Positions 21,377-32,557 of a stretch of 39,427 nucleotides of DNA are shown here, piece after piece. The stretch is taken from contig FMBT01000200.1 of NCBI GenBank assembly GCA_900095095.1, forward strand, positions 1-39,427, given 5' to 3'. Numbering within the stretch: position 1 is the stretch's first letter; every line of letters begins with the position of its first letter. The notes beneath the pieces were generated by a model. That model made no database searches. It saw nothing but the letters and a program-made list of their open reading frames with translations, and had not been told where the DNA came from. The stretch is from Fragilariopsis cylindrus CCMP1102 (taxonomy: Eukaryota; Bacillariophyta; Bacillariophyceae; Bacillariales; Bacillariaceae). The translations under genes were made by a program, and so were the position numbers.

Positions 21377-24300
21377 ATGAGGGTATCATCATCATCATCA
21401 TCATCATCGTCGTCACCGGTCATCCAGTTTCTACTTCTTCTTCTTTGTTTGGGTGCATCTACTACTTTTCTCGTCGTAAAAGCAGAAGAACCTGACATGG
21501 ATGAAGTTATTCCTGTTCCTCCTGTAAATGAAACTGTCGACAACACGGATGAAGGTGTTATTCGTGTTCCTATCGTAAATGCAACAAGCATCGAAGGGTG
21601 CCCCTGCATCGACGCAAGCAGTATCATATCACCTCTCACAAAAAGGAAATGTACATCACCAAATGGTGAAAATGGTGTCAAGTTCTCAATAGGAGGAGCC
21701 TGTCTCCCATATTCCTTCGGTTCATCTCAGTGCCTTCAACATGACCTCCTCCATGATCCCTCCTGTTCATTAGATAATATAAGTAAAGCACCAGTTGAGG
21801 CCTTCTGCTTTCGTCCGTGGTGTTATGTCGATGCCAAGGCTTGCATGAAAGACTCGTATGAGAGAATCTATCGGAGTGATTATTTCTCATTTGATTCTGG
21901 GATCGATTTATTTTATTCCTACTCTACATGTAACTCTACGGCGGATGACTGGCACATAGCTTATGATGAGGGGAATCCAACTGACGATATATTGAATGGG
22001 ATCTCTATCCTAGCAAATATTCCGTCTTATAATTCACCAAGTGAGTGTATAATTTGCAATTGTATATATATCCTTTTTGGTAGGAAGAACTTCAACTAAA
22101 TAAATGGCGTCTACTAAATTTTGATTTTTTTTAATTCATATTTCTTATTCACATCAGTGATGTACAAGAAAGACCCAGTCAGTGGGGAGATTATCACTAC
22201 CGCAGGAGATGACTATTACGATAACAGCCTGCCTTATGAAGGCGTAAGTAAAATAGATGTTGGGAGAACTGGATATACCATTTGACGTCTTTACTACATT
22301 CTTCGCTCACATGCTCACATGCTCACATTATCTACTGTCGTTTTGATCCAGGTGTATATAAATTATATAAAGAAATTATTGAAGGTAGGTTCTATCCATG
22401 TTACTATTTTTGTTATCGCATCAATCGGTTCGCAATCGCGAGCGAATCTGTCTCTGTCCCTGCAATGCCGTTGCTGTTACCGTGATAATTGCGGTCGCTC
22501 TGATTCGTCGGATTTGTCCGCTTATGCGTCGTTCGCTTCTTCACAAACAAAGTCGGCACTTGTTTTGGTCTTTCCTGCTCCTCCCATTGCGGTCGCTATT
22601 GCGCAGTCACGTATATGTCGATAATGCGGTCGCTGTTGCAACAGCTGCAGCCACTACATTGATCGTTGTCGATGTTGCGATATTTGCTGCGGTCGATGTT
22701 TCGTCGGCTAGTGCGTACGCTGTCGCTGGATCCGTCGCTGTCGCTGCCGCTGCTACGCTCGATGTTTTATTTTACCTTTACCTGTGTTAACTGTGTTGTT
22801 GTTCTTGATTCTTTGCCTGTACCATTAATTGTCGTTCTCACTTGTTTACTATCTGGATGTCTTTTTGATTTGCTCACAGCTCTCAAATGGGGATATCAAA
22901 AATATTACTTATACACATCGCTCAAAATCGTCAGGCATTGTGCACCCTTCGAGCTCATTTACTGCGGCTGTGCAAGACGTAGAGGATGGATTGGTTCATA
23001 TGGCTGTAGGACCATTCTGGATTACAGGTGAGTAGTTTTATTTCTATCTTTTTTATAATGCTTCATAAATTATCTCTAACATCTGATACTCATTCGTTAT
23101 ACATCCTCATTCAGGGCAACGTCTCAAAATGACGGCATTCACAACTCCCATTATCTATGACAAAACATTCCTGGTAATACCAAGACCGGGATCAAATGAT
23201 AAACTCCTTGATCAGGTAGTTAAAGTTCTAGCGCCATTTTCTCGAGAACTGTGGATCCTTTTGCTTTTCATTATACTCGTTGCTGCCCTACTTTCCGTGT
23301 GGTTCGCAGATCGATCCGAATTGCCTGATACCACCAGTGACAGAAGATTGAGTTTGGGACGAATGAAGAATCCATTGCGAGTAAAACGAAGAAAGAAGGT
23401 ATACGCCAGGTTAGCGCTGGATGCTTTTCTAGAGAAGGGGACTAACTTTGTTTCAGCTGGCGTTGATAATGATCCAGCTGGTAGCTTGCCAAACAAGTTT
23501 CTCATGTTTGGATTTGGATTCTTCATCTTGATTACGGTTTCAGCTTATGTCGCGAATCTTGCAGCTTTCCTGACAAAAAATGTGAGTTCAATCCAGTCGA
23601 TGGAGGGGGCTGTAGCATCAGGTTGGACCATATGTGCACACCCAGCTTTAAAATCTGAACTTCAAGTAAAGTGGCCGAACGCAAACTTCTACTTTACCGA
23701 AACTGGCAAAGAATTTCATGGAATATTGGAAGATTATAACTTAGGACGATGTATGTTATGGCAGTTGGATGGGAGGATACTTCCATGGATTTGGCGTTTA
23801 GGGAACAGATCTGCGAGATGGATTTGGTTTACACAGACTCGCTCATCATCGAAACACCAATAGCTTTTCCTGTGCGACCCGAGCTTGCACCAGGTTTCTC
23901 ATATTGGATTTACCAAGGTGAAAGGTTCATGATTTGTCAATCGTAGGCGAGCAGGAAAAATATACTGAGGATTATGGGTGGGAGAGCTGTAATGTTAAGC
24001 TTTCAGAGGAAGTAGATGAACCAAGCGACGAATTTGCTAAAATTACTGTGAAGATGATGTTCTTGCCACTCATGTCTTCTTGAGTTGCTCGGTCCTTGCA
24101 GTAATAATGCAGATCCTTTATCATTGCCAATCAAAAGATGGGCGCCATTCTTTGGTGGGAAGAGGATCGACTCTTGATGTGATGAGTATCAAGCACGCAG
24201 AAAAAAAAGAAAAGCCAGTGCAGGAGTTCGATCTCTAGAGACTGCAACAACTAAGAGGCGCATACGCATACACAGAACGACGAAAGACAGAGCTTCTTCG

Positions 24301-24381
24301 AAAGACGAAGATGATGAAGATGATGATCTTACGCTATCTTACGATTTTGAGAAGTCGGCAAAAGAATATGACCCCCTATAA
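21377..24381 (+). CDS. Ionotropic glutamate receptor-like channel with a cysteine-rich N-terminal domain, five exons, four frameshifts in exon 5
   Basis: iGluR-type channels gate cations on amino-acid binding. Exons: 21377-22040, 22158-22243, 22352-22384 (33 nt), 22880-23027 and 23115-24381; all introns are GT-AG and phases agree. After a Ser run and signal peptide (FLLLLLCLGASTTFLVVKA) comes a Cys-rich domain (about residues 75-215: CPCIDASS, CFRPWCYVDAKAC, YSYSTC) instead of the usual Venus-flytrap domain. The ligand-binding domain follows, with DVEDGLVHMAVGPFWITGQR and the second lobe after the pore. M1 is ELWILLLFIILVAALLSVWF. M3 is FFILITVSAYVANLAAFLTK, a variant of the signature SYTANLAAF. 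M4 is FLSCSVLAVIMQILY. In exon 5 the frame changes near 23750, 23943, 24060 and 24205 (the last in a run of 8 A). Each equals one missing base, and conserved receptor sequence resumes each time. Either the copy has sequence errors or it is a recent pseudogene. Confidence 0.82.
22491..22697 (+). repeat. GCGGTCGCT-rich segment inside intron 3 of the receptor gene
   Basis: GCGGTCGCT occurs at 22491-22499, 22589-22597 and 22626-22634, with GCGGTCGAT at 22689-22697 and many related TGCGATTGCG and GTCGCTG words. The 495-nt intron (22385-22879) is four to five times longer than its neighbours in the gene and visibly richer in G and C than the flanks. Confidence 0.6.
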
Positions 24382-25213
24382 CGCTATCGAATTGTATGTA
24401 GTGCTGTAATGTAGGCCGCAATTAGATGGAAGTGGTAAATGGGAGAATAACAGTACCGGTTCGCCAATTTATGTGAAGTACTCGTAAGCGAACGAATAAT
24501 AGGAATAAGTCAAATACGAACGAAAACAAGGTTGGAATAATTGTTCTATCCCTATTCATGAATAACAATTGGGTGTGCAACAGAATGACAGGAAAAGTGT
24601 GTAGTTAAAGAATGGGCAAGTTACCATTAGTCGATGAACATATCATATGGTAATTCTTCTATTCAATTGAATTGAAAATAATCTACCAGAAAATCAAACA
24701 GGGGAATTCTGGATGCAAAAAAAAAAACTCAGATGTTGGATTCGCTATTCTATTTTTATAACGATTTTTACATTGCGACGATGAAAGCTTCTAGGTTAAT
24801 ATGATAGCCTATCATCAACTAATAATATTGAACAAAAATCGTTATAATATGACGAATCAATTACATTATCCTACTATATAGAGGATATTATTGTGGTCGC
24901 AACTCGTTAGACCTTCCGGTAGCGCCCGCCGACTGAATAACACAATTTAACCATCACTATTATTGGTACAGGTAGAGCTTGACGTGCGCTTTCGTTAAGG
25001 TTCAATTTACTTGCCTGCGTTGACCAGACCCATAATTGCTGGCTCTCACCTAAACATTTTAGAGCAATTTAAACTTGAAATACTAGCGGATCGCTTTGCT
25101 GGGGTCATAAAACGCGGCACCATTATTTATGGGAATGTGGATTCGTCTTCAATGTTCTATTCACATCGCTCTGCCAAGGTGATTTCTGGGGTGATATTTC
25201 GCCTCCAACCTAT
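24382..25213. other. Convergent intergenic region between the two receptor genes
   Basis: No separate gene is supported. On the minus strand, about 25090-25213 just past the GPCR stop, short coding-like pieces occur (WRRNITPEITLAERCE; IPINNGAAFYDPSKAIR) in more than one frame. They might be a lost or mis-sequenced C-terminal tail of that gene. The rest looks like 3' UTR. Confidence 0.4.
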
Positions 25214-28200
25214 TCAATGATACTGCTCAAATAAGGGGGCATTAGTACAACGATCGTCATCTGAAATTACAATACCAACGCTCTCTATGAGCGACTGTAG
25301 ATCAGTAGAATCGTTGATGTGCCCTGCTGTTTGAAGAATCTTTCGCAAGTCTTCCACTTGCTTCTTTGTGATGCCATCGACGTTCTTAGTTTCGATTGAC
25401 GCAACATTATTAATAAACCCCAATACGCGGAGACTATTGACATATACCGAGTTAGAATCCGCCGCGTGTACATCATCTATATTCTCCTTCCAAAGGAACA
25501 TAATCTTTGGCACAAATATCAGTGACAGAATTGACATGGTCAATATGAAGATAACTGCAGACTTCACAAAGTCTAACAAAGAAAAGCAAAATGAGATCCA
25601 TAAACGAGATATAAATGGTGAAAATGGACAAAATTAAATGAATCGACTTACATCCAGCGGGTGGGTTCGTATTGACTAAAGCATTGAGTGGAATACCAAG
25701 CAGAAGTAACTGTAACATTACAATCATAACCAATCCGACATACTTGCTCTCTGAATATTCAATACTAATCTCCCGTCCTCTCCAAGCAGCAACGCAAGCC
25801 AAGATCACGCAAGCGAAGGCAAGAACGACGAGAGACGCAATCATAGCCTTCGAGATGTTTGTTCGCCCAATCATGCAGATTCCATAAGTACTCAAACCAT
25901 CGGTGGAACCAAATACATCTTGTCGGATCCAATACATAGGATCGACGACCGTCCAAACGAGAAGGAATACCAGTGTGATCGTAAGAAGGATAAAAAATGG
26001 TAACATGACATCCCATGCAGAAATTTTAACTTTCCGAAAAAGTCTGGCGCTTCGCATGAGAGTATTAATTCTATAAATCTTCGCAAAGAGCGCAGAGAAA
26101 GTAGTGGTAAAGCCAATGCTAAGTAACCACGGAGAAGCGATACACGCATTAGTACAAGTTTCGTATGACGCGATACTATCATCAATGCTGAGCGGAATGA
26201 TTGCAGAAGCCATCAATAATGTTCCAATACATATCATTACCAAGAATATAGGCTGAGACTTGCGTATTACCGCCGCCTTTCGGTTAATTCCCACCCAGAC
26301 TGATAATGCGATAGAAAGTAACATCGAAAATGCTGCCATGGTGAGACCAACGGGACGAATCTTTGTTAGCTGGTTGTAGTTGTAATCCACAGGACGCGCG
26401 CAAACCTCAAAAAAATTTGCGGTGCAAACCTGAAGAGCCTTCGACGGCGCCTTATCAACAAATCTCGGCCCCGTCTGGATGTATATATTCTGAAGTTGCT
26501 GCTTCGTGTGGACCATAATAGTAAGAAGCCATACTGGCATATACCCCTGCATGAATGGGTTTTGGTCGATGCCAAAAAGAATAGTTCCGGAATCAAGCGC
26601 TTCATAAACTTCTTTATTTATATCGAACGTTCCAAAGAGAAGCTTTGGGTGCAATTTTTTCACCTCGAGTAGGGGTCCCACTGTTTGAACTCCGAGGGAG
26701 AGGGCACCCAACCCCATCCAGTCGCCTTCTTTGCCAACAGCTTTCTCCAGTTCTTCAATAAACAATACTTTACTATCGAATGCAATTACGAATGCACCCA
26801 AATACTCAATATCAGGCAACACTTCTTTCAATCCAGCTTCAAATCCTTCGCACCGTTCTGACAAAGCGCTATTATCAGCTTCGTGAAGTAGACAAATAGC
26901 CCCAGTGATTCCCTCCAATGCCATACGAGTACCCGCTTGAAATCCTCCTTCATACTCGAGCTGCGAAATATGATAAACAAGTCCAAGCTCTAATGCATCC
27001 TGTGCACCTGAGTTGATAGAAACGACAGGGATATTGAGTGCCTGACATTCTTTAATGGCAGGATGGACTAAATCTGAAGGGATGGTAACGAAAATACCAT
27101 CAACGCCTCGCTGGCACAGTGATATAATTTGCTGCGCCATCTTGGAAATCAAAATCTCTTGTGTCGGTTGAGGCTCGAGCCGCGAGAGTTTGATTTCTAC
27201 ACCCAAGTCATCCGCAGCTTGTCTAGCTTGCGCAAATACCACATCCCAGAAATCGTCGGTTGTTACACCATGAATAACACCAGCAATTGTTATCTTAGAT
27301 CGGTCAAGGCAATCACACAATGATCCAGTTACACTATCTGGCGCCAAATTGTTTGGACATACAGGAAATGCATCTTCTTCGCATATCTGGAGTGTATCAG
27401 AAGGAAGATTCTCTAAGTTTATAATCATAGGTCCTGCTAGGAATGTACCGAATGTAGCCTTCGATCTGCTAAGCCTTTTACCCGTCGTGACATAGGTGGC
27501 TGCAGCGATAACTGACATCGTCGCTTGTAGGTGCGGTTGCTGGGAAATCGCAAATAAAAGTTTACCCGTAGCGATAGCGGCGTATTCCTCTGCGCCTGTA
27601 TCGAAGGTACCCAACAGATGATCTGACAGAGAACAGCTATTGGCATAAAATGCTGTTGTCGTATATTCTAGTATTGTACTACTTGCCAACAACACAAAAT
27701 CATATTTGCACCCATCCAAAGCAGATGAAATCCATTCTATAATTTCATCATCGGATAATGTCAGGTCGACGACCAATTCGTGAACTTCTTCTCCCAAGCC
27801 TTCTTGGAAACCTCGTAATCTTTGATCGAGGGCTTTATTACTTTTTCTATGATCAATATATAGAGCATTGGTGGTGGTGCTATTAGTATCATCGTCATTA
27901 TCATCGTCGTTATCATCATCATTATTCTTATATTGTTGTTTGCTCAGAAATTCTTCCGCTGCTTTAACACCACCAAGATATTCATCCATTGAAACAAAAT
28001 CGAGGACGCCAACACGTTCTGCAACATCGTATCCACTATTCATTCCAAAGATTGGGACATATTTTGTTGCTTCCTCTACCGCATCCTCAACAACAGGTGA
28101 TGGGATAGACACAATCAATGCATCGGGTGGATATGAGCCGGTTGCGGTCGCGATAATATCGGCTGCCATCATTTCTGGATCATATTTGTCTGCACACAAT

Positions 28201-28626
28201 ACACACAAAAAGAAAACGTTTAGTGTTAGAGACGAGAGGTTGTAATCGAACAAAAAAGAAATATCACATCATCACGTCGTTCTTTGTTTTCCTACTGAAA
28301 CAAAGGCACATGCGATCTATCGATCGTTCTCATAGTGACTTACCATACAATTTAAAATCCAATTGCACTCGCATATCTTTTCCTGCTTGTATTGAAGATG
28401 CTCGTATGCGTTGCCACATTGGTTCATTTGAGGTACCATGTACTATTACCTGTACCCGATAGGATGGACGATCTACACATGGATCGCACGACAAATTTTT
28501 ATCATCATCATCATCATCATCATTATTTATTGTTATTATTGCCTGACCAGCAACAACTAATGATTGCAGCGAGACAAGAAATAGCACTATCGCGAACGAA
28601 ACGAGGAGACTCCTCATCAGTTTCAC
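25214..28626 (-). CDS. Class C (GABA-B-like) GPCR with two tandem periplasmic sugar-binding-type domains, three exons
   Basis: Exons on the minus strand are 28626-28344, 28189-25652 and 25572-25214. Introns are 154 and 79 nt (donors GTAAGT, phases 1 and 1); the total is 3180 nt, 1059 residues plus stop, with no frameshift. A signal peptide lies at about 1-27 (LLVSFAIVLFLVSLQSLVVA), then an Asp run. The first binding domain of the RbsB/Peripla_BP_4 type is about 53-355 (DALIVSIPSPVVEDAVEEAT, PIFGMNSGYD). A similar second domain is about 393-665 (KITIAGVIHGVTTDDFWDVV, DGIFVTIPSDLVHPAI, IPVVSINSG). Each ends in a Cys pair segment (C-x8-C and C-x6-C). The seven-helix 7tm_3 domain is about 705-955; TM7 (VKSAVIFILTMSILSLIFVP) is completed only by splicing out the 79-nt intron. 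A 100-residue cytosolic tail follows. The likely ligand is a small sugar or amino-acid-like solute; unproven. It converges on the glutamate receptor-like gene. Confidence 0.88.
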
Positions 28627-29020
28627 TTTTAACTTTAGGATAAACTTCTATTTGATTATTAGCAGAACCGACATGTTACACTACAGTAGAACATACTATT
28701 CACTGCTTGAGATTTCAATTACAGTATGTGATTAACGTTATAGTCGTGATCGTTTTCGATCGCGATAGGTATTCAGTGTGAAATTGCTGCATACTTATTA
28801 CAGTACCGTATTTAAGATAGTGCTAGCACTGAAGTAGTTCATCATAATAACACACCGGTACGCACGATTTAGGATAATATCGTACAGTACTTTGAAGTAC
28901 TTACATCACGTCCGAAAACGTGCTAAACAAAGAAATTTTCGCGTATCTTCACTTAACAAGAAAGCACGTGCCATTTGATCGGAGAGGTACTCTGTCTCAA
29001 TGCGACTCTTTTAGTCCCAT

Positions 29021-29049
29021 TTTGGGGGGAGATATACCCCCCCCCCAAA
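29021..29049. repeat. G-run/C-run hairpin
   Basis: TTTGGGGGG at 29021-29029 can pair with CCCCCCAAA at 29041-29049 around an 11-nt loop; the C run is ten long (29037-29046). Not followed by a gene end, so not a terminator. Confidence 0.6.
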
Positions 29050-29065
29050 TAGACCCAAAATACAA

Positions 29066-29079
29066 TGCCGCTAGCGGCA
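29066..29079. repeat. Perfect 14-bp palindrome TGCCGCTAGCGGCA
   Basis: Fourteen bases equal to their own reverse complement, in otherwise AT-rich DNA, 17 bp after the G/C hairpin. Could be a protein-binding site or the remains of a small mobile element; no further evidence. Confidence 0.7.
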
Positions 29080-30069
29080 CCATAGCTTGAGTCCTGTTAA
29101 TACTGTACTTACACTTGTCAGCGCAACCACTTCTTGAACTTTGACAATAAACCTTACATTACGTACTTACCTCTTTTTCCTACTGTATTTATAATTTATA
29201 CAGTAGCTGCATTTAAGCTTAAGGGCCTACACACATACACTATCAAAATGAAATACTGTATGGGCTATTTTGGGCAGAGGGCCGGAAGTTAAAGAACAGA
29301 TGTAAATTTTTGTTCTTTATGACGCGCTCCATAATTAACATTTTTTCGCTTCTACAGAATTCTAACTTCTGATTGGTGTTAGCACAGTCTTTGTTGATGT
29401 GAGATTTTTTTTTGCTTTGAGGACGAAAAAGGGAAGGAAAACGAGAACGGAGAAAACAAAAACAAAGAGAGGATCAATAATAGAAGGAAGAGCGTAAGGA
29501 ACAATTCTTTATTTGACAATTAGATATCTTGTTTGAAAGCAGAGGTCAGTAGATAATTGAAGTACTTTCCTTTGTACTGTAATTGTGGTTTGTAATCATA
29601 TCATCAAGATCTAGGAATTGCGAAGCGAAGAGCAGAGTAGAGGTTCGAAGGTGAGTCAGTGAGTTGAGTTGAGTTGAGTCAAGACTGAATGAAGAGTCAG
29701 TATGACTGAAAATAAATAAATATATATGTATATAGGTCTATGAAATAATTATAGAGTATGGACAATAGGGAAGGCTTTCGTATTATCTTTTAATGATTAC
29801 TCTGCTTGTATTTTGTACTTCGATAGCAAAGAACGAACACATAGCTGCTATTATTGTCTGCACATACCATTCCATATCTTTTGTCATTTAACCTCTTCTA
29901 ACGAAACGATTGATCTTGTCTATTACATACATAAAATATCTTTAATTTATGCTTGAATACAGCTTATAATAATATTATAATACAGACCAGTAAGAGTGCT
30001 ACACATATGAAACGCTGAAGAACGCAGGTTGAGTTGATTTAATCAAAAATTAGCACAGTTAAGTGTTAC

Positions 30070-32557
30070 ATGCTGGACCCATTAATTATGGTAGCGTCGA
30101 ATAATAACGTCGTCGTCACGAAGGTGAGAAGCGTTAACAACAACGATACTATTCGAAATCGAAGCAATAGCCCCCACACAAACAAGAGCGCCCGAAAAGT
30201 GCTGATCACGGCCGCGGCGATGACTACTGAAGGTGTAAATCAGATTGAACAAGACACCGAATTCCATGATTCTGTATCATCTTCTGCAGCCATTGCTGCG
30301 CTGCCCCACATCCCGAAATACAACAATAGTAATATAAAAAAGAATAACAGCAACAACAGCAATAACCACCTACGGCGAGTTCGCAGTGATAACCTCGCTC
30401 AATCAAAACGCAACGATCCCAATTGTCGTAGATCAATTTTTGGTCAATACTTTCAAGAAAAACCTCGATCCTTTTCGTCAAATCATTTAGTCCGTGGACA
30501 AGGACAACAGCAGCAACAACTACCACCACCGCCAATACCACCACAACATCCATTGCCGCATCAACAGCAGCAGCAGCAGCAGCAGCAGCAAACAGATACC
30601 CCCAAAAAATTACTTGAGGCGATCATCATCATCATCATCTGCTTCATCGTCTGGTTCAACAACGTCAGGCGGCTTCCGCAATCCCCAGCAGGACGACAAC
30701 AGCAACGATAATAACAACCACAGTTATCGTCACTTTGATCACCGTCCTGTTGATTATCGTGTGTTTGCTCCGTCTAGAGAACAATCAGCAACATCGGCTA
30801 TTTGCAACCGATTCCAGGAATTGAATAAAGAACATGAACACGATTACGAATCATTGTTAGAACGACAGATTACAGAGCATTCGTTACCACCATTTCCAAG
30901 TCCATTGAGACGATTCTGTTCAGAAACTACAACTGCCATTATGGCAGGGACAGGGGCGGCGGCTGTTACGGTTGGTGATACGTCTTGTTTCCTTCCATCA
31001 TCACGATCACGATCATCATCGTCGTACGACAGTAGTGGAGATATGCATCATTACTGTGGTGGTGTGTATTCATTATTAACGCCCGTTTCTATATTAAGAC
31101 CTCCAAAGTATAGCAGCAGCAGCAGCAATAAAAACAACAACAATAACAATAACGAATTTACAGATAGCACCAGCGACGAGAATTTTACCGAACAGAACGA
31201 AACTGGAGAACATCAACAACTTCCACCACCATCATCGGTGTCATCATCGTTTAATGTGCCTCGATCGTTTCAGGGCCCGTCTACTACTATTCTGAAGAAC
31301 TTCGTTGAAGCCACAGCATCTGCCGCTGCATCCGTCTCTGCCATCGAAGAGGAGAAAGAAAGCGATAATCTTACTACTATCATTAGCGCTACTACTACTA
31401 CTACTACTACTACTCCTTCTAACTACAAAGGTCTTCGCGAAGAATTTTGCGACGTCGTCGATTCGGAAGAAAAAATGGAGCAAGAAGAAGAAGAGCAGAG
31501 ATGTGAGCTACAACAAGTACCACAGCAACGCATTCGTTTCGATCCACGTGTTACGGTAACTGAATTCGAGGATAGTGTCCGGAAATGGTACGAAGAAGAA
31601 GAATTGGAACAATTGAAAAGAGAAGCGATCACATTAGCCCAATCTTACTTAAGACAACATCCGGCGGTTGCAAAATGGTATCAAACGGCCAAACTTGATC
31701 TTGTAACGAAATCGTACAGGAAAAAGGCGTTATATTCATTGCCGGTATTCTCATCGTCATATTCGAACAACGCTGTAGAGGAGGAACTCAGTCCAAACAT
31801 AACGAAAACGGATAATATACAATCAGTATCGTCATCGTTATCTCCATCGTCTCAAAAAGTCGATGAGTTGAATCCTTTTTCAGTGAAAAAGATTCTTATC
31901 GTTGAACCTCATCCCGCCATCGCGTCACTCTTTTGCAAAAGTATGAAGTCCATGTTCCCCTCCGCCGAATTGACAGCAGCGTCATCTGGGGAACAAGCAT
32001 CACAAATGGTAAAGCAAACCTTCATTCCAAATAACAACATGAATAGATCGACATCGACAACGATGGGAGTTGACACAGACACTACTACTTCTAGCTATGA
32101 CATTATCATTGTTGAACAGAGTTTGACTCCTAAAGCCACCACGTCGCAGAGCAACAACGATGGAAATAGCAACAAACCGAATATTTTCCAAGGACTCATA
32201 GACATATTTTGCAATAAGAATACTAATCATGAAGAATCGAAAGCAGCGTCGGTGAGCTGTGGAATTCATTACGGTTCGGAATTGATCGAATTAATTTCCA
32301 AACTAATGGCGCAGCAACAGCAGGATCATAATAATGACCGTTCATCTCCTTGCTTGATTATAGGTGTTTCATTTCAACCCGATTGTGTTGCTGAGAAGAT
32401 GATACGATCCGGTGCTGATTTTGTATGGGGAAAACCGATTCCGAATGTCGGAGATACTCTTCGGGACAACATACTATCAAAATTGCTTGCCAAACGTAAT
32501 CCGTCCGGCAACTACACCAAATACGTTATCCGTCCGGCAACTACACCAAATAATTAA
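30070..32557 (+). CDS. Low-complexity protein with a degenerate response-regulator receiver domain; one frame change
   Basis: The ATG at 30070 (or 30088) opens an Asn/Ser/Gln-rich N-terminus with a CAG-encoded Gln run (about 30562-30590). At about 30600-30610 (CCCCC AAAAAA) the frame must change to reach the rest; here the change equals one extra base or two missing. The middle (about 31530-31690) is a conserved-looking block: RIRFDPRVTVTEFEDSVRKW, then EELEQLKREAITLAQSYLR. The C-terminus (about 31880-32500) has the fold signature of a receiver (REC) domain: KKILIVEPHPAIASLFCKSM, YDIIIVEQSL, CLIIGVSF and ADFVWGKP. The usual phospho-accepting Asp after the third strand is Glu (VEQ), and the acidic pair after the first strand is Glu-Pro, while the Ser and the Lys are kept. 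So it probably does not take a phosphoryl group. No DNA-binding domain is visible. It is a pseudo-receiver of unknown partner. Confidence 0.62.
32495..32552 (+). repeat. 29-bp tandem duplication spanning the original stop codon
   Basis: Units at 32495-32523 and 32524-32552 differ at one base. Because 29 is not a multiple of 3, the second copy is read in a new frame. With a single copy the protein would end SGNYTK followed by TAA; with two it gains ten or eleven residues (to VIRPATTPNN). Confidence 0.85.

Larger units (their letters stand above)
28627..30069. other. Divergent intergenic region
   Basis: A 1.4-kb gap with promoters of the GPCR (-) and the receiver-like gene (+). It is rich in GTACTGTA/TACAGTAC words (for example about 28801-28810, 28880-28905 and 29103-29113) and holds the G/C hairpin and palindrome listed separately. 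A GAGTT repeat lies at about 29661-29679. No gene seen. Confidence 0.5.

Noticed and set aside
22398..22790. 131-codon Ala/Val-rich open frame (+)
   Set aside because: Lies wholly inside intron 3 of the receptor-like gene and derives from GCGGTCGCT-type repeats open in more than one frame.
23918..23946. 29-nt GT-AG intron in the receptor exon 5
   Set aside because: It would fix the frame, but 29 nt is far below the 79-nt minimum seen in the window; a missing base near 23943 is preferred.
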